7,671 bases of DNA from Actinomycetota bacterium (GCA_005885015.1 VAYG01000004.1:1-7671), one strand, 5' to 3'; positions 1 to 5,901 are shown, counted from the first letter of the stretch. Numbers and translations are program-made. The notes: generated from the sequence alone by a model not told the origin.

Positions 1-42
1 TTTAGCAAACCGGCGCCATAGACCGGACTAGGCGACCTCTCC
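1..42 (-). tRNA. tRNA-Ser(GCT), 5' part only, cut by left window edge
   Basis: Read on the minus strand from position 42, the sequence begins with the acceptor strand GGAGAGG (42-36). A 3-bp D stem follows, GCC (33-31) with GGC (17-15), around the loop TAGTCCGGTCTAT, which contains the expected GG pair. The anticodon arm then starts with stem CCGGT (13-9) and loop TTGCTAA (8-2), giving anticodon GCT at 6-4. Base 1 is the A that pairs with the last T of the 5' stem strand. A short D stem and a 5' GGAGAGG are typical of bacterial serine tRNAs. The variable arm, T arm and 3' end lie outside the window, so class II structure cannot be confirmed. GCT reads the AGC/AGT serine codons. It follows the UbiA gene on the same strand, with 62 bp between them. 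Confidence 0.85.
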
Positions 43-49
43 GCAGCCG

Positions 50-55
50 AGTGTA
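50..55 (-). promoter_or_regulatory. probable -10 box of the tRNA-Ser gene
   Basis: On the minus strand TACACT (55-50) lies seven bases upstream of the tRNA 5' end at 42. This matches the TANNNT pattern and puts transcription start at or just before the mature tRNA end. No convincing -35 box is seen. The same hexamer TACACT is the proposed -10 box of the FAH gene at 4751-4756. Confidence 0.45.
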
Positions 56-104
56 GCGAATCGCCCCTTCCATCAGGGGTTCCGGCCGGTCACTGCCGCG
101 GTCG

Positions 105-1026
105 TCACGTGATGTTGAAGATGGCCGCGATGGCCAGCCCCAACACGAACAGCGCCCCCGCCCTCCTGGCATGGACGAACGCACCGGCCGCGAACCACAG
201 CGGCCACACCGGATAGTTCGGGAGCTCGGGCGGCGGTCCATCCGGCTTCGGCCTCCCGAACGCGTTCCACACCCGGACCAGCCTGGTCACCCCGAGCAGT
301 CCCACCACGGCCGGCCACGGAAGGATCCCGGACGCCACCAACGCGACGATCGAGACGTAGAACCCCGCCATCATCCCCTTGGTGAGCACCCTCGCCGGAC
401 GCTCCCCGATCACGACCGGAAGCGTTCGAGTGCGGGCGGGAGCCAAGGCGTAGGGGATCGACGCCGCGATCACGCTCCAGGACACGCGGCCCGTGGCCGC
501 GTAGTAAGTCCCGCCGACCATGAGCGGGCCCCACACCAGCAGCACGGAGGGCTCGCCGAGCCCGCGTTTCTTCAGCCGCAGGGGCGGTGCCGTGTAGGCC
601 GCGCTCACGAACAGACCGGCCAGCGCGAAGGCTACGACCGGCCATCCGCGGGCAGCCCGCAGCACGACCAGGATTGCCGCGTCCGCCAGGTTCACCAGTG
701 CGGCAGCGGCGGCCAGCCCTCGCCGGCTGATCATTCCCGACAACACCGGATGCGGCGCGTACAGCGCCCGGGGGTACTCCCACGTGTCCGATCCAGCCTC
801 CAGGTCGAACAGGTCGTTCATAAGGTTGTTGCCGGCATGCGCCAGGAGCAGCCCCACGACGGCGAGCGCGTACCACGCGAACGAGAACCCGGGCTGACGC
901 ACGGCGAGCAGCCCCGCCGCCGTCGCCGAGACCAGGGTCATGGGCAGGACCGGACAGGGCGTACCGCCAGTTCCCCACCAGCGACCGGCGCTGCCGCGTC
1001 GCCGCCGCCCCGTCCCCGGAGCTCAT
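105..1026 (-). pseudogene. UbiA-family prenyltransferase, frame broken and missing conserved segments
   Basis: UbiA enzymes are membrane proteins that transfer prenyl chains to aromatic or other acceptors. The gene appears to start at ATG 1026, overlapping the LOG stop by 4 bp (ATGA), and first encodes MSSGDGAAATRQRRSLVGN. Near 951-957 the homologous sequence changes frame and continues to the TGA at 105-107; the ATG at 941 heads this 278-codon open stretch but is probably not the native start. That stretch holds the first Asp motif NNLMNDLFDLEAGSD (residues 38-52 from that ATG), RALYAPHPVLSG, TAPPLRLKKRGLGEP and a C-terminal WPLWFAA. Several hydrophobic helices are visible. At residues 163-175 (PYALAPARTRTLPV) the segment that in relatives carries the second Asp-rich motif (a GKHIDK-like stretch, from memory of the family) is absent without a frame change. 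As read, the protein should not be a working prenyltransferase. Family call is firm; whether the lesions are real or assembly errors is unknown. Confidence 0.75.
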
Positions 1027-1747
1027 TGCGCGTCCCCCTTGGCCGCCCGGACATGGGGCTCGTCCCGAGGCTCCTTCAGCCGCCGATGCGAGAGGACCTG
1101 CCGGAAGAACGGCACCACCTCGCCCGGATCGTCGACGACACGGAACAGGCGGAGGTCGTCGGGGGCCACCTTCCCCTCGGCCAGCACCGGGCTGCGCAGC
1201 CACTCGACGAGTCCCGTCCAGTAGGCCGAGTCGAACAGCACCACGGGGAAGTGCTGGACCTTCCCCGTCTGGATCAGCGTGAGCGCCTCGAACAGCTCGT
1301 CCAGGGTCCCGAATCCGCCCGGGAAGACCACGAATCCTTCCGCGTACTTCACGAACATCATCTTGCGGACGAAGAAGTAGCGGAAGTCGATGCCCAGGTC
1401 GACGTATGCGTTCATGCCCTGCTCGAACGGCAGCTCGATGTTGCACCCCACCGAGAACCCGCCGGCCTCGCGACAGCCGCGGTTGGCGGCCTCCATCACC
1501 CCGGGCCCGCCTCCCGTGATCACGGCCAGACCGGCCTTCGCCAGCTCCGCACGAACACGCTGACCGCCGGGGGGATCCTGGCCAGGGCATCGAACCCCTC
1601 CACGAACTCCGAGACGATCCGGAGCACCCGCCACGGATCGGTGTCGACGAACGCGGCGTCGCGCTGCTGGAGCAGGACGGCGTCTTCGGTCATTCCGGTC
1701 TCGGCCGTCGTGGTGATCCGCCCTCGCCGCATCCGTCGGCCCGTCAT
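1023..1747 (-). pseudogene. LOG/TIGR00730-family phosphoribohydrolase gene with a frame-breaking loss
   Basis: LOG (formerly 'lysine decarboxylase-like') proteins cleave nucleoside 5'-monophosphates, classically cytokinin nucleotides, at the ribose. The gene starts at ATG 1747 after AAGGAG (1758-1753, spacing 5). Frame one encodes DPWRVLRIVSEFVEGFDALA then PPAVSVF, and runs to a TGA at 1520-1522. From about 1550 the homology continues in another frame: AELAKAGLAVITGGGPG, VMEAANRG, a FEQGMN segment, and PGGFGTLDELFEALT, the PGGxGTxxE signature. It ends at TGA 1023-1025. In relatives VSVFGSAR begins a segment of roughly 20 or more residues before the AELA helix; here VSVF is followed almost directly by AELA. 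The lost piece contains the first nucleotide-binding loop, so a product would be inactive even with a frameshift. It overlaps the UbiA gene by ATGA, so the two form one unit. The family assignment is secure; the cause of the break is not. Confidence 0.8.
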
Positions 1748-1752
1748 GACCT

Positions 1753-1758
1753 CTCCTT
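1753..1758 (-). promoter_or_regulatory. ribosome binding site fixing the LOG start
   Basis: AAGGAG on the minus strand lies five bases before ATG 1747. This favours that start over the in-frame ATGs 5 and 18 codons downstream. Confidence 0.6.
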
Positions 1759-1822
1759 TCGCTCCGTCCGGCGGTCCAGCTTCGTCTCCCCGCCTCCGAT
1801 CCACAAGCATCGGGTCCGCTGC

Positions 1823-1828
1823 TAGCGT
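1823..1828 (+). promoter_or_regulatory. probable -10 box giving a leaderless aminotransferase mRNA
   Basis: TAGCGT (1823-1828) is followed by exactly six bases (CCCGTC) and then the ATG at 1835. That places the expected transcription start on the A of the start codon. No Shine-Dalgarno sequence precedes the ATG. This is the usual layout of leaderless genes in actinobacteria. No good -35 box is seen. Confidence 0.5.
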
Positions 1829-1834
1829 CCCGTC

Positions 1835-3046
1835 ATGCCCTCCCCGAACCCGCAGGAGAATCCGCTGTGGGGTTCGGACTGGCCCGAGGTGCGGGCCCTG
1901 TGGCCCCTCGACCCGGCCATCGCCCACCTGAACCACGGATCGTTCGGGGCCGTGCCGACGCCAGTTCTTGAGGCGCAGGAGCGGTGGCGCCGGAAGACCG
2001 AGGCCGACCCGAACCGGTTCTTCTGGGAGGTGCTCCCAGGCGCCCTGGAGGAGGCCAGGCGCGCCGCGGCCGCGTTCGTTCACGCGGATCCGGAAGGGTT
2101 CGTCTTCGTCCCCAACGCCACCACGGCCGTCAACACGGTGCTGGCGCGCTTGGATCTCCGAGCCGGTGACGAGGTCCTCTTGACCGACCACGTCTACGGC
2201 GCCCTCCGGCTGGCGGCGGAGCGCGCGTGCGACAGGGCCGGGGCCACGGTCGCAATCAGCCCGGTCCCCCTCCCCGCCGACCGCCCGGAGGAGCTCGCCG
2301 ACGCGGTGCTGGCAGGAGTGTCCCGGCGAACCCGCCTGGCCATCGTTGAACACATCGCCTCGCCCACCGCGCTGGTCTTCCCCGTCGGCGAGATCGTCCG
2401 CCGCCTCCGGGATGCCGGCGTCCTCTCCCTCGTGGATGCCGCTCACTGCCCGGGCATGATCGATGTCGACGTCGCCGCGCTGGCCCCGGACTTCTGGACC
2501 GGGAACTTCCACAAGTGGGTGTGCTCGCCGAGGGGGTCGGCCGGGCTCGCCGTGGCCCCCGAGCACCGCCACCGGATCGCGCCGCTGGTGACGTCCTGGG
2601 AGGCGGACAAGGGGTTCGTCCCGTCGTTCGGGTGGATCGGGACCGATGACTACACCGCGTACCTGACCGTCCCGGACGCCGCCGCGTTCATGGCCGGGCT
2701 GGGCTGGGATCGCCTTCGGCGCCACAACCGCGAGCTGGCCCGGCTGGGGCGGGAGATGGTGCGCGAGGCCATCGGGATCCGCGCGGACTGGTCCGAGGCC
2801 GACGGCCTGTTCGAGGCGATGACGATCGTCGCCCTTCCGGCCGGCGTGGTCACGACCATGGACGAAGGGAGGGCGCTCTCGGTCAGGCTGCTCCGGGAGC
2901 ACGGGGTCGTGGCGGCCATCTTCCCGTGGGGTGAGCGCGGATTCCTCCGCCTGTCCGCCCAGGCCTACAACGCCCCAGCCGACTACGAGCGGCTGGGGGC
3001 GGCGCTGGCCACGATCCTTCGGAGGGAGACTGCCCCGCGCAATTAG
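1835..3046 (+). CDS. class V aminotransferase, isopenicillin N epimerase-like PLP enzyme
   Basis: This 403-residue protein is a fold-type I PLP enzyme of the class V (PF00266) group, of the kind often annotated as isopenicillin N epimerase-like. Such proteins act as epimerases, cysteine desulfurase relatives or lyases, so the substrate cannot be read from sequence. Visible features are the N-terminal HLNHGSFGAVP (31-41), the cofactor-phosphate region NATTAVNTVL (94-103), VDAAH with Asp201 and His204 around the pyridine ring, NFHKWVCSPRGSAGL (224-238) with the Schiff-base Lys227, and FLRLSAQAYN (370-379) with Arg372, which usually binds the substrate carboxylate. Length and motif order look complete, with no sign of the damage seen in its left neighbours. 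The start is ATG 1835; it lacks a Shine-Dalgarno site but has a -10 box at leaderless spacing. It diverges from LOG and runs into the convergent DinB-like gene, the two ORFs overlapping by 4 bp at their ends. Confidence 0.88.
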   Translation: MPSPNPQENPLWGSDWPEVRALWPLDPAIAHLNHGSFGAVPTPVLEAQERWRRKTEADPNRFFWEVLPGALEEARRAAAAFVHADPEGFVFVPNATTAVNTVLARLDLRAGDEVLLTDHVYGALRLAAERACDRAGATVAISPVPLPADRPEELADAVLAGVSRRTRLAIVEHIASPTALVFPVGEIVRRLRDAGVLSLVDAAHCPGMIDVDVAALAPDFWTGNFHKWVCSPRGSAGLAVAPEHRHRIAPLVTSWEADKGFVPSFGWIGTDDYTAYLTVPDAAAFMAGLGWDRLRRHNRELARLGREMVREAIGIRADWSEADGLFEAMTIVALPAGVVTTMDEGRALSVRLLREHGVVAAIFPWGERGFLRLSAQAYNAPADYERLGAALATILRRETAPRN

Positions 3047-3540
3047 GCGGCCGCCATCCCGTCGAGCTGCTGGGCGTGCTGTTCGAGGTGGCCCACCAGG
3101 AACTCCTCGACGAAGGCCTCGAGGTCCATGACCCCCAGGGTCGGATGCTCCCCTTGGCGAGACCAGGCCTCCGGCCGCAGGTCCGTGAGCGCCCGGCGGA
3201 GCTCTGACAGATGACCGTGGAGGCGGGACCACAGCTCCGACGGAGGACGGCGCCGGTCGCGCTCGATGGCGGCGATCCGTCCCTCGTCTGCCTTGGTCCT
3301 GCCGAAGGGCGCCGGGGCCGGCCCCGGGGCTGCCAGGACCACCTCCATCTGCCTCAACCAATAGGGGACGAACTCCGCGAGGTGGGCCCACACCTGTCCC
3401 CACTCCCACCGCTGACCCGTCGAGGGGTCCGGATCGGTCATCCGCGTGGGCGGCGGCGTGGAAGCGAGCGCGGCCAGCCGCGGCTCCACGCGATCCAATC
3501 GGAGGAGATACGGACCCGCCGGCGTGCCCTCACTCGTCAT
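3043..3540 (-). CDS. DinB-like (DinB_2/YfiT-type) metal-binding four-helix protein
   Basis: A 165-residue protein with the features of the DinB/YfiT-like fold: a four-helix bundle that binds a divalent metal through three histidines. Members include thiol-dependent transferases and isomerases as well as many uncharacterised proteins. Candidate ligands are His53 (VWAHLAEF, 50-57) in helix 2 and His151 and His155 in the last helix (VEEFLVGHLEQHAQQL, 144-159). ELWSRLHGHLSELRRAL (102-118) looks like helix 3. The start is ATG 3540, overlapping the upstream stop as ATGA. That upstream stop now belongs to the chimeric ORF made by the tandem duplication; before duplication it would have been the FAH stop. 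The 3' part from 3043 to 3350 is single-copy and the 5' part (3351-3540) lies in the duplication. The TAA stop overlaps the convergent aminotransferase stop. Coupling to FAH suggests a shared pathway. Family call is good; activity is unknown. Confidence 0.78.
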   Translation of the reverse strand: MTSEGTPAGPYLLRLDRVEPRLAALASTPPPTRMTDPDPSTGQRWEWGQVWAHLAEFVPYWLRQMEVVLAAPGPAPAPFGRTKADEGRIAAIERDRRRPPSELWSRLHGHLSELRRALTDLRPEAWSRQGEHPTLGVMDLEAFVEEFLVGHLEQHAQQLDGMAAA

Positions 3541-3900
3541 GGCCGCAGCGGGACGCTGGGCTTTCCGGTCACCACGCGGTTGGGCAGCCGGCCCAGGCCC
3601 TCCACCTCCAGGACCACCTCGTCTCGCCTCAACCAATAGGGGACGAACTCCGCGAGGTGGGCCCACACCTGTCCCCACTCCCACCGCTGACCCGTCGAGG
3701 GGTCCGGATCGGTCATCCGCGTGGGCGGCGGCGTGGAAGCGAGCGCGGCCAGCCGCGGCTCCACGCGATCCAATCGGAGGAGATACGGACCCGCCGGCGT
3801 GCCCTCACTCGTCATGGCCGCAGCGGGACGCTGGGCTTTCCGGTCACCACGCGGTTGGGCAGCCGGCCCAGGCCCTCCACCTCCAGGACCACCTCGTCTC
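3351..3900. repeat. perfect 275-bp tandem duplication (two copies)
   Basis: Copy A is 3351-3625 and copy B is 3626-3900. Reading base by base I find no difference between them. Each unit holds, on the minus strand, the last 30 or so codons of the FAH gene, the ATGA junction, and about the first 63 codons of the DinB-like gene. The outer flanks differ (3350 t versus 3625 c; 3626 g versus 3901 c), so the unit ends are exact. Because copies are identical the event is very recent, or it is an assembly error. It leaves one full FAH gene, one full DinB-like gene and a chimera between them. Confidence 0.95.
3537..3815 (-). CDS. chimeric small ORF: DinB N-terminus fused to FAH C-terminus
   Basis: This 92-codon ORF exists only because of the tandem duplication. 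Residues 1-63 are identical to the start of the DinB-like protein (MTSEGTPAGP through FVPYWLR) and include the His53-equivalent. The remaining 29 residues (RDEVVLEVEG to SVPLRP) are the FAH C-terminus. It starts at ATG 3815, overlapping the FAH stop as ATGA, and ends at TGA 3537-3539, overlapping the complete DinB start in the same way. Translation could therefore pass through all three ORFs by coupling. It lacks the DinB metal-binding last helix and nearly all of the FAH fold, so a stable function is unlikely. Treat it as a duplication by-product unless reads and expression say otherwise. Confidence 0.5.
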   Translation of the reverse strand: MTSEGTPAGPYLLRLDRVEPRLAALASTPPPTRMTDPDPSTGQRWEWGQVWAHLAEFVPYWLRRDEVVLEVEGLGRLPNRVVTGKPSVPLRP

Positions 3901-4744
3901 CCGGGACCAGCCATGGATAGGCGTCCTCGCCGTGCACCAGGGAGAGCTCGAGGATGCAGCCGGTGCCGCACGTACCCGAACCGATGACGTCTCCCGGCAT
4001 CAGCCGGGTCCCCCGCGAGGCATAGGCAAGCATCTCCCCGAAGCTCCAGTAGATGTCGGCCAGCGACGCGTGGCTGTACGACCGGCCGTTGACGGTCGCG
4101 GTCATGGACAGATCGAAGGCCCGCCCCTTCCGGCGAACCTCCAGCTCGTCGGGGGTCACCAGGTACGGCCCGAGGCTGGTGGCGAAGTCCTTCCCCTTGG
4201 CCGGACCGAGGGAGAGCCTCATCTCCCGCCGCTGGAGGTCTCGCGCGCTCCAGTCGTTCATCACGCAGTAGCCTGCGATGTGCCGTTCGGCCGCGTCGGG
4301 AGCGAGGTCGGCGCCGCCCCGGCCGACGACGGCGGCGACCTCCAGCTCGAAGTCCATCTGTTCGCTTCCGGGCGGGATGGCCACGTCGGCCCCGGGTCCC
4401 ACGATGGCCGCCGGGTTGGTGAAGTAGAAGACGGGGAGCTCGTACCAGTCGGGCTCCATGTCCAGCCCCCGTCGTTGCCGGGCCGTCCGGACGTGCTGCT
4501 CGAAGGCGTAGAAGTCCCGGACCGACGGGGGGGCCGGTATCGGAGCGAGCAGTCGCGCCGACGCCAGCTCCACGGTCTCGTGCGGCTCGGATGCCACCCG
4601 CTCACCGGCTCGCGCCAGGCGTTCGCCGTCGTCCCCCAGGAGGTCGATGAGCCGAACGCCGGGCTCGATCGCGTGCAGCCGCTCCCCCACCACCAGCCCG
4701 GCCCGCTCTCGCCCTTCATCGTCGAGGAACGTGGCCCATCGCAC
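3812..4744 (-). CDS. fumarylacetoacetate hydrolase (FAH) family protein
   Basis: This 310-residue FAH-superfamily protein is a metal-dependent hydrolase, hydratase or decarboxylase that acts on oxo-acids from aromatic or amino-acid breakdown. Expected active-site elements are present: DFYAFEQH (77-84), with Asp77 and His84 matching the fumarylacetoacetase Asp/His pair; MDFELEVAAVVG (130-141), with Glu133 and Glu135 as metal ligands; MNDWSARDLQ (162-171), with Asp164 as ligand; and KGKDFATSLGPYLVT (183-197), with the catalytic-type Lys185. The C-terminal IGSGTCGTGC and PGDEVVLEVEGLG are also typical. The start is GTG 4744, chosen because a TACACT -10 box lies exactly six bases upstream and no ribosome site is seen; an ATG at 4739 is out of frame. 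It overlaps the downstream DinB-type ORF by ATGA. The last codons lie in copy B of the 275-bp duplication, but the gene is complete. The substrate cannot be assigned; it could serve homogentisate, gentisate or meta-cleavage pathways. Confidence 0.88.
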   Translation of the reverse strand: MRWATFLDDEGRERAGLVVGERLHAIEPGVRLIDLLGDDGERLARAGERVASEPHETVELASARLLAPIPAPPSVRDFYAFEQHVRTARQRRGLDMEPDWYELPVFYFTNPAAIVGPGADVAIPPGSEQMDFELEVAAVVGRGGADLAPDAAERHIAGYCVMNDWSARDLQRREMRLSLGPAKGKDFATSLGPYLVTPDELEVRRKGRAFDLSMTATVNGRSYSHASLADIYWSFGEMLAYASRGTRLMPGDVIGSGTCGTGCILELSLVHGEDAYPWLVPGDEVVLEVEGLGRLPNRVVTGKPSVPLRP

Positions 4745-4750
4745 GACCGG

Positions 4751-4756
4751 AGTGTA
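4751..4756 (-). promoter_or_regulatory. probable -10 box giving a leaderless FAH mRNA
   Basis: On the minus strand TACACT (4756-4751) is followed by six bases (CCGGTC) and the GTG start at 4744, putting the predicted transcription start on that G. It lies in the 18-bp gap after the coiled-coil ORF's stop, so FAH may have its own promoter despite close spacing to the upstream genes. No clear -35 box is seen. Confidence 0.5.
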
Positions 4757-4762
4757 TCGGCG

Positions 4763-5170
4763 TCAGGACCGGGCTTTCCGGCGCTTCCGGGCCCGCCGCA
4801 TCCGGAGCGCCTCGACCTCCCGCGCGAAGTGCTCCAGCTCCAGGCGGTCGCGCAGGCGGCGGGTTTCGATCCACAGCCGGGTGGCCTCCTCCGGGATCGG
4901 GGGCCCCATCGGCGGCGACGGAGCCGGGGTGGGGGGTTCGGCGAACGACTCCCCGGCGCCGGACCCTTCCGAGACAGCCGCCTCTTCCCGCCATCGCTCC
5001 CAGGCGTGCGGCAATCCGGTCAGCGCGGCTAGCAGGTCCTCGATGCGCGCGGCCCGCTCCGCGGCCAGCGCCTCGGCCGCGGCCAGCCGCCGGCGCAGGA
5101 TCTCGTTCTCCACCCGAAGCCCTTCCGGGTCGGCCGCGTCCGGGGCGTGCGCGGACGGTTCGGGGGCCAC
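4763..5170 (-). CDS. small coiled-coil protein with basic tail, unknown function (or C-terminal part of the HTH gene)
   Basis: If it is a separate gene, it starts at GTG 5170, whose G is also the last base of the HTH frame's TAG (TAGTG, 5172-5168), and encodes 135 residues. Residues 16-54 form a coiled coil (ENEILRRRLAAAEALAAERA is part of it) that matches residues 96-134 of the HTH protein at 23 of 39 positions. A Pro-rich linker (78-92) follows, then a second helical segment ATRLWIETRRLRDRLELEHF and a very basic tail ending RRARKRRKARS. There is no signal peptide or membrane segment. The open frame extends upstream of the GTG, and in 5170-5245 this frame looks more protein-like than the HTH frame because its second codon positions are less G/C-saturated. 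A frame change that makes one longer HTH/coiled-coil protein is therefore also possible. I do not recognise a named family. Confidence 0.55.
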   Translation of the reverse strand: MAPEPSAHAPDAADPEGLRVENEILRRRLAAAEALAAERAARIEDLLAALTGLPHAWERWREEAAVSEGSGAGESFAEPPTPAPSPPMGPPIPEEATRLWIETRRLRDRLELEHFAREVEALRMRRARKRRKARS

Positions 5171-5895
5171 TACGGGCGGCGGGGCCTCCGCCAGGGGAGG
5201 AAGGACCGGGCCTTCCGGGTCCGGGCGGACCAAGAGGAAGGAGCCGATCCGGTGACCGGAACCGGAACCCCGTCCGAACGGACGGCGGTCTCCTCGGCGC
5301 CGGGGCGAGAGCGGTCTCCGGGCGGGGCGTCGGGCAGCCAGATCATCAGGTCGGATTCCCGGGCCGGCTCCGGCGGCCGCGTTCCCGGCGCTCCCTCCGC
5401 GGGGAGCGAGGGACGCTCCATCCCTCGTCCCAGATCGAGCGGAGCTGCGGGACCGACGCGCGAGATGGGATGGGCCTTCGACCCCTCCGGACCGGGGAGG
5501 TACCGGAGGATCAGGCGGAGGTCCTCGATGCGCTTCTCCCGTTCCATCGCGATCATCTCGGCTGCCCGAAGGCGCTCCCGGAGGATTGCCACCTCGGTCC
5601 GCAGCCGTTCGATGTGCGCGGCCTCCGGCGGCTCCTCGAGCCGGTAGGACAGGGTGGGCTGGAGGCCGACCGCTTCCAGATCGGCCGGCGGGATGCGCCA
5701 CACGCCGTTCTCGTCCTTGAACGCGCCGGGGAAGTCGCCGTTCTGGCGGTGATGGCGGATCGTGCGGCGGCTGACCGCGCAGGCTCTCGCGGCCTCCGAG
5801 ATGGAGAGCGCCGGGATCGGAGCCGGACCGGGACCCGGTTCGGCTTCGGCCGGCGCTTCCTCGGCGGATCGCGTGGACGTCAGGGAGTCGTCCAG
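5170..5895 (-). CDS. HTH (excisionase/MerR-like) DNA-binding coiled-coil protein
   Basis: Reading from CTG 5895 gives 241 residues. Residues 30-78 (LSISEAARACAVSRRTIRHH, then FPGAFKDENGVWRIPPADLE) form a winged helix-turn-helix of the excisionase/MerR N-terminal type; SRRTIRHH is the likely recognition helix and GVWRIP the wing. Residues 94-133 are a charged heptad-rich coiled coil suited to dimer formation. A Pro/Gly-rich linker and SDLMIWLPDA (181-190) follow. The last 25 or so residues are Arg/Pro-rich and may be out-of-frame reading (see the adjoining coiled-coil ORF). No ATG, GTG or TTG lies near the domain in this frame. CTG 5895 is proposed because AAGGAAGGGAG ends six bases before it. 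It faces the ion-channel gene across 96 bp. Probable role: cytoplasmic transcription regulator or DNA-bridging protein; the target is unknown. Confidence 0.68.
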   Translation of the reverse strand: MDDSLTSTRSAEEAPAEAEPGPGPAPIPALSISEAARACAVSRRTIRHHRQNGDFPGAFKDENGVWRIPPADLEAVGLQPTLSYRLEEPPEAAHIERLRTEVAILRERLRAAEMIAMEREKRIEDLRLILRYLPGPEGSKAHPISRVGPAAPLDLGRGMERPSLPAEGAPGTRPPEPARESDLMIWLPDAPPGDRSRPGAEETAVRSDGVPVPVTGSAPSSWSARTRKARSFLPWRRPRRP

Positions 5896-5901
5896 GTCGC
5901 A

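Noticed and set aside
1..42. tRNA-Ser as an integration (att) site for an accessory island
   Set aside because: No integrase and no repeated tRNA fragment are visible, and the tRNA 3' end, where att sites usually lie, is outside the window.
64..79. Hairpin CCCCT-N6-AGGGG between UbiA and tRNA-Ser as a terminator
   Set aside because: Stem of only 5 bp and no T-run after it; it also overlaps where a tRNA promoter would lie.
171..1931. Long plus-strand open frame (586 codons) across LOG and UbiA
   Set aside because: Arg/Pro/His-rich, no recognisable domain, antisense to clear LOG and UbiA homology; a by-product of high GC content.
1520..3409. Long minus-strand open frame (629 codons) under the aminotransferase
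   Set aside because: Only its last 75 codons (from 1747) are real, as the start of LOG; the rest is antisense to the intact aminotransferase and DinB-like genes.
3351..3900. The repeat as a CRISPR or mobile element
   Set aside because: Just two adjacent units made of coding sequence, no spacers, no terminal inverted repeats and no transposase.
3446..5032. Long plus-strand open frame (528 codons) opposite FAH
   Set aside because: Antisense to FAH with low-complexity composition; it contains the duplication but no domain.
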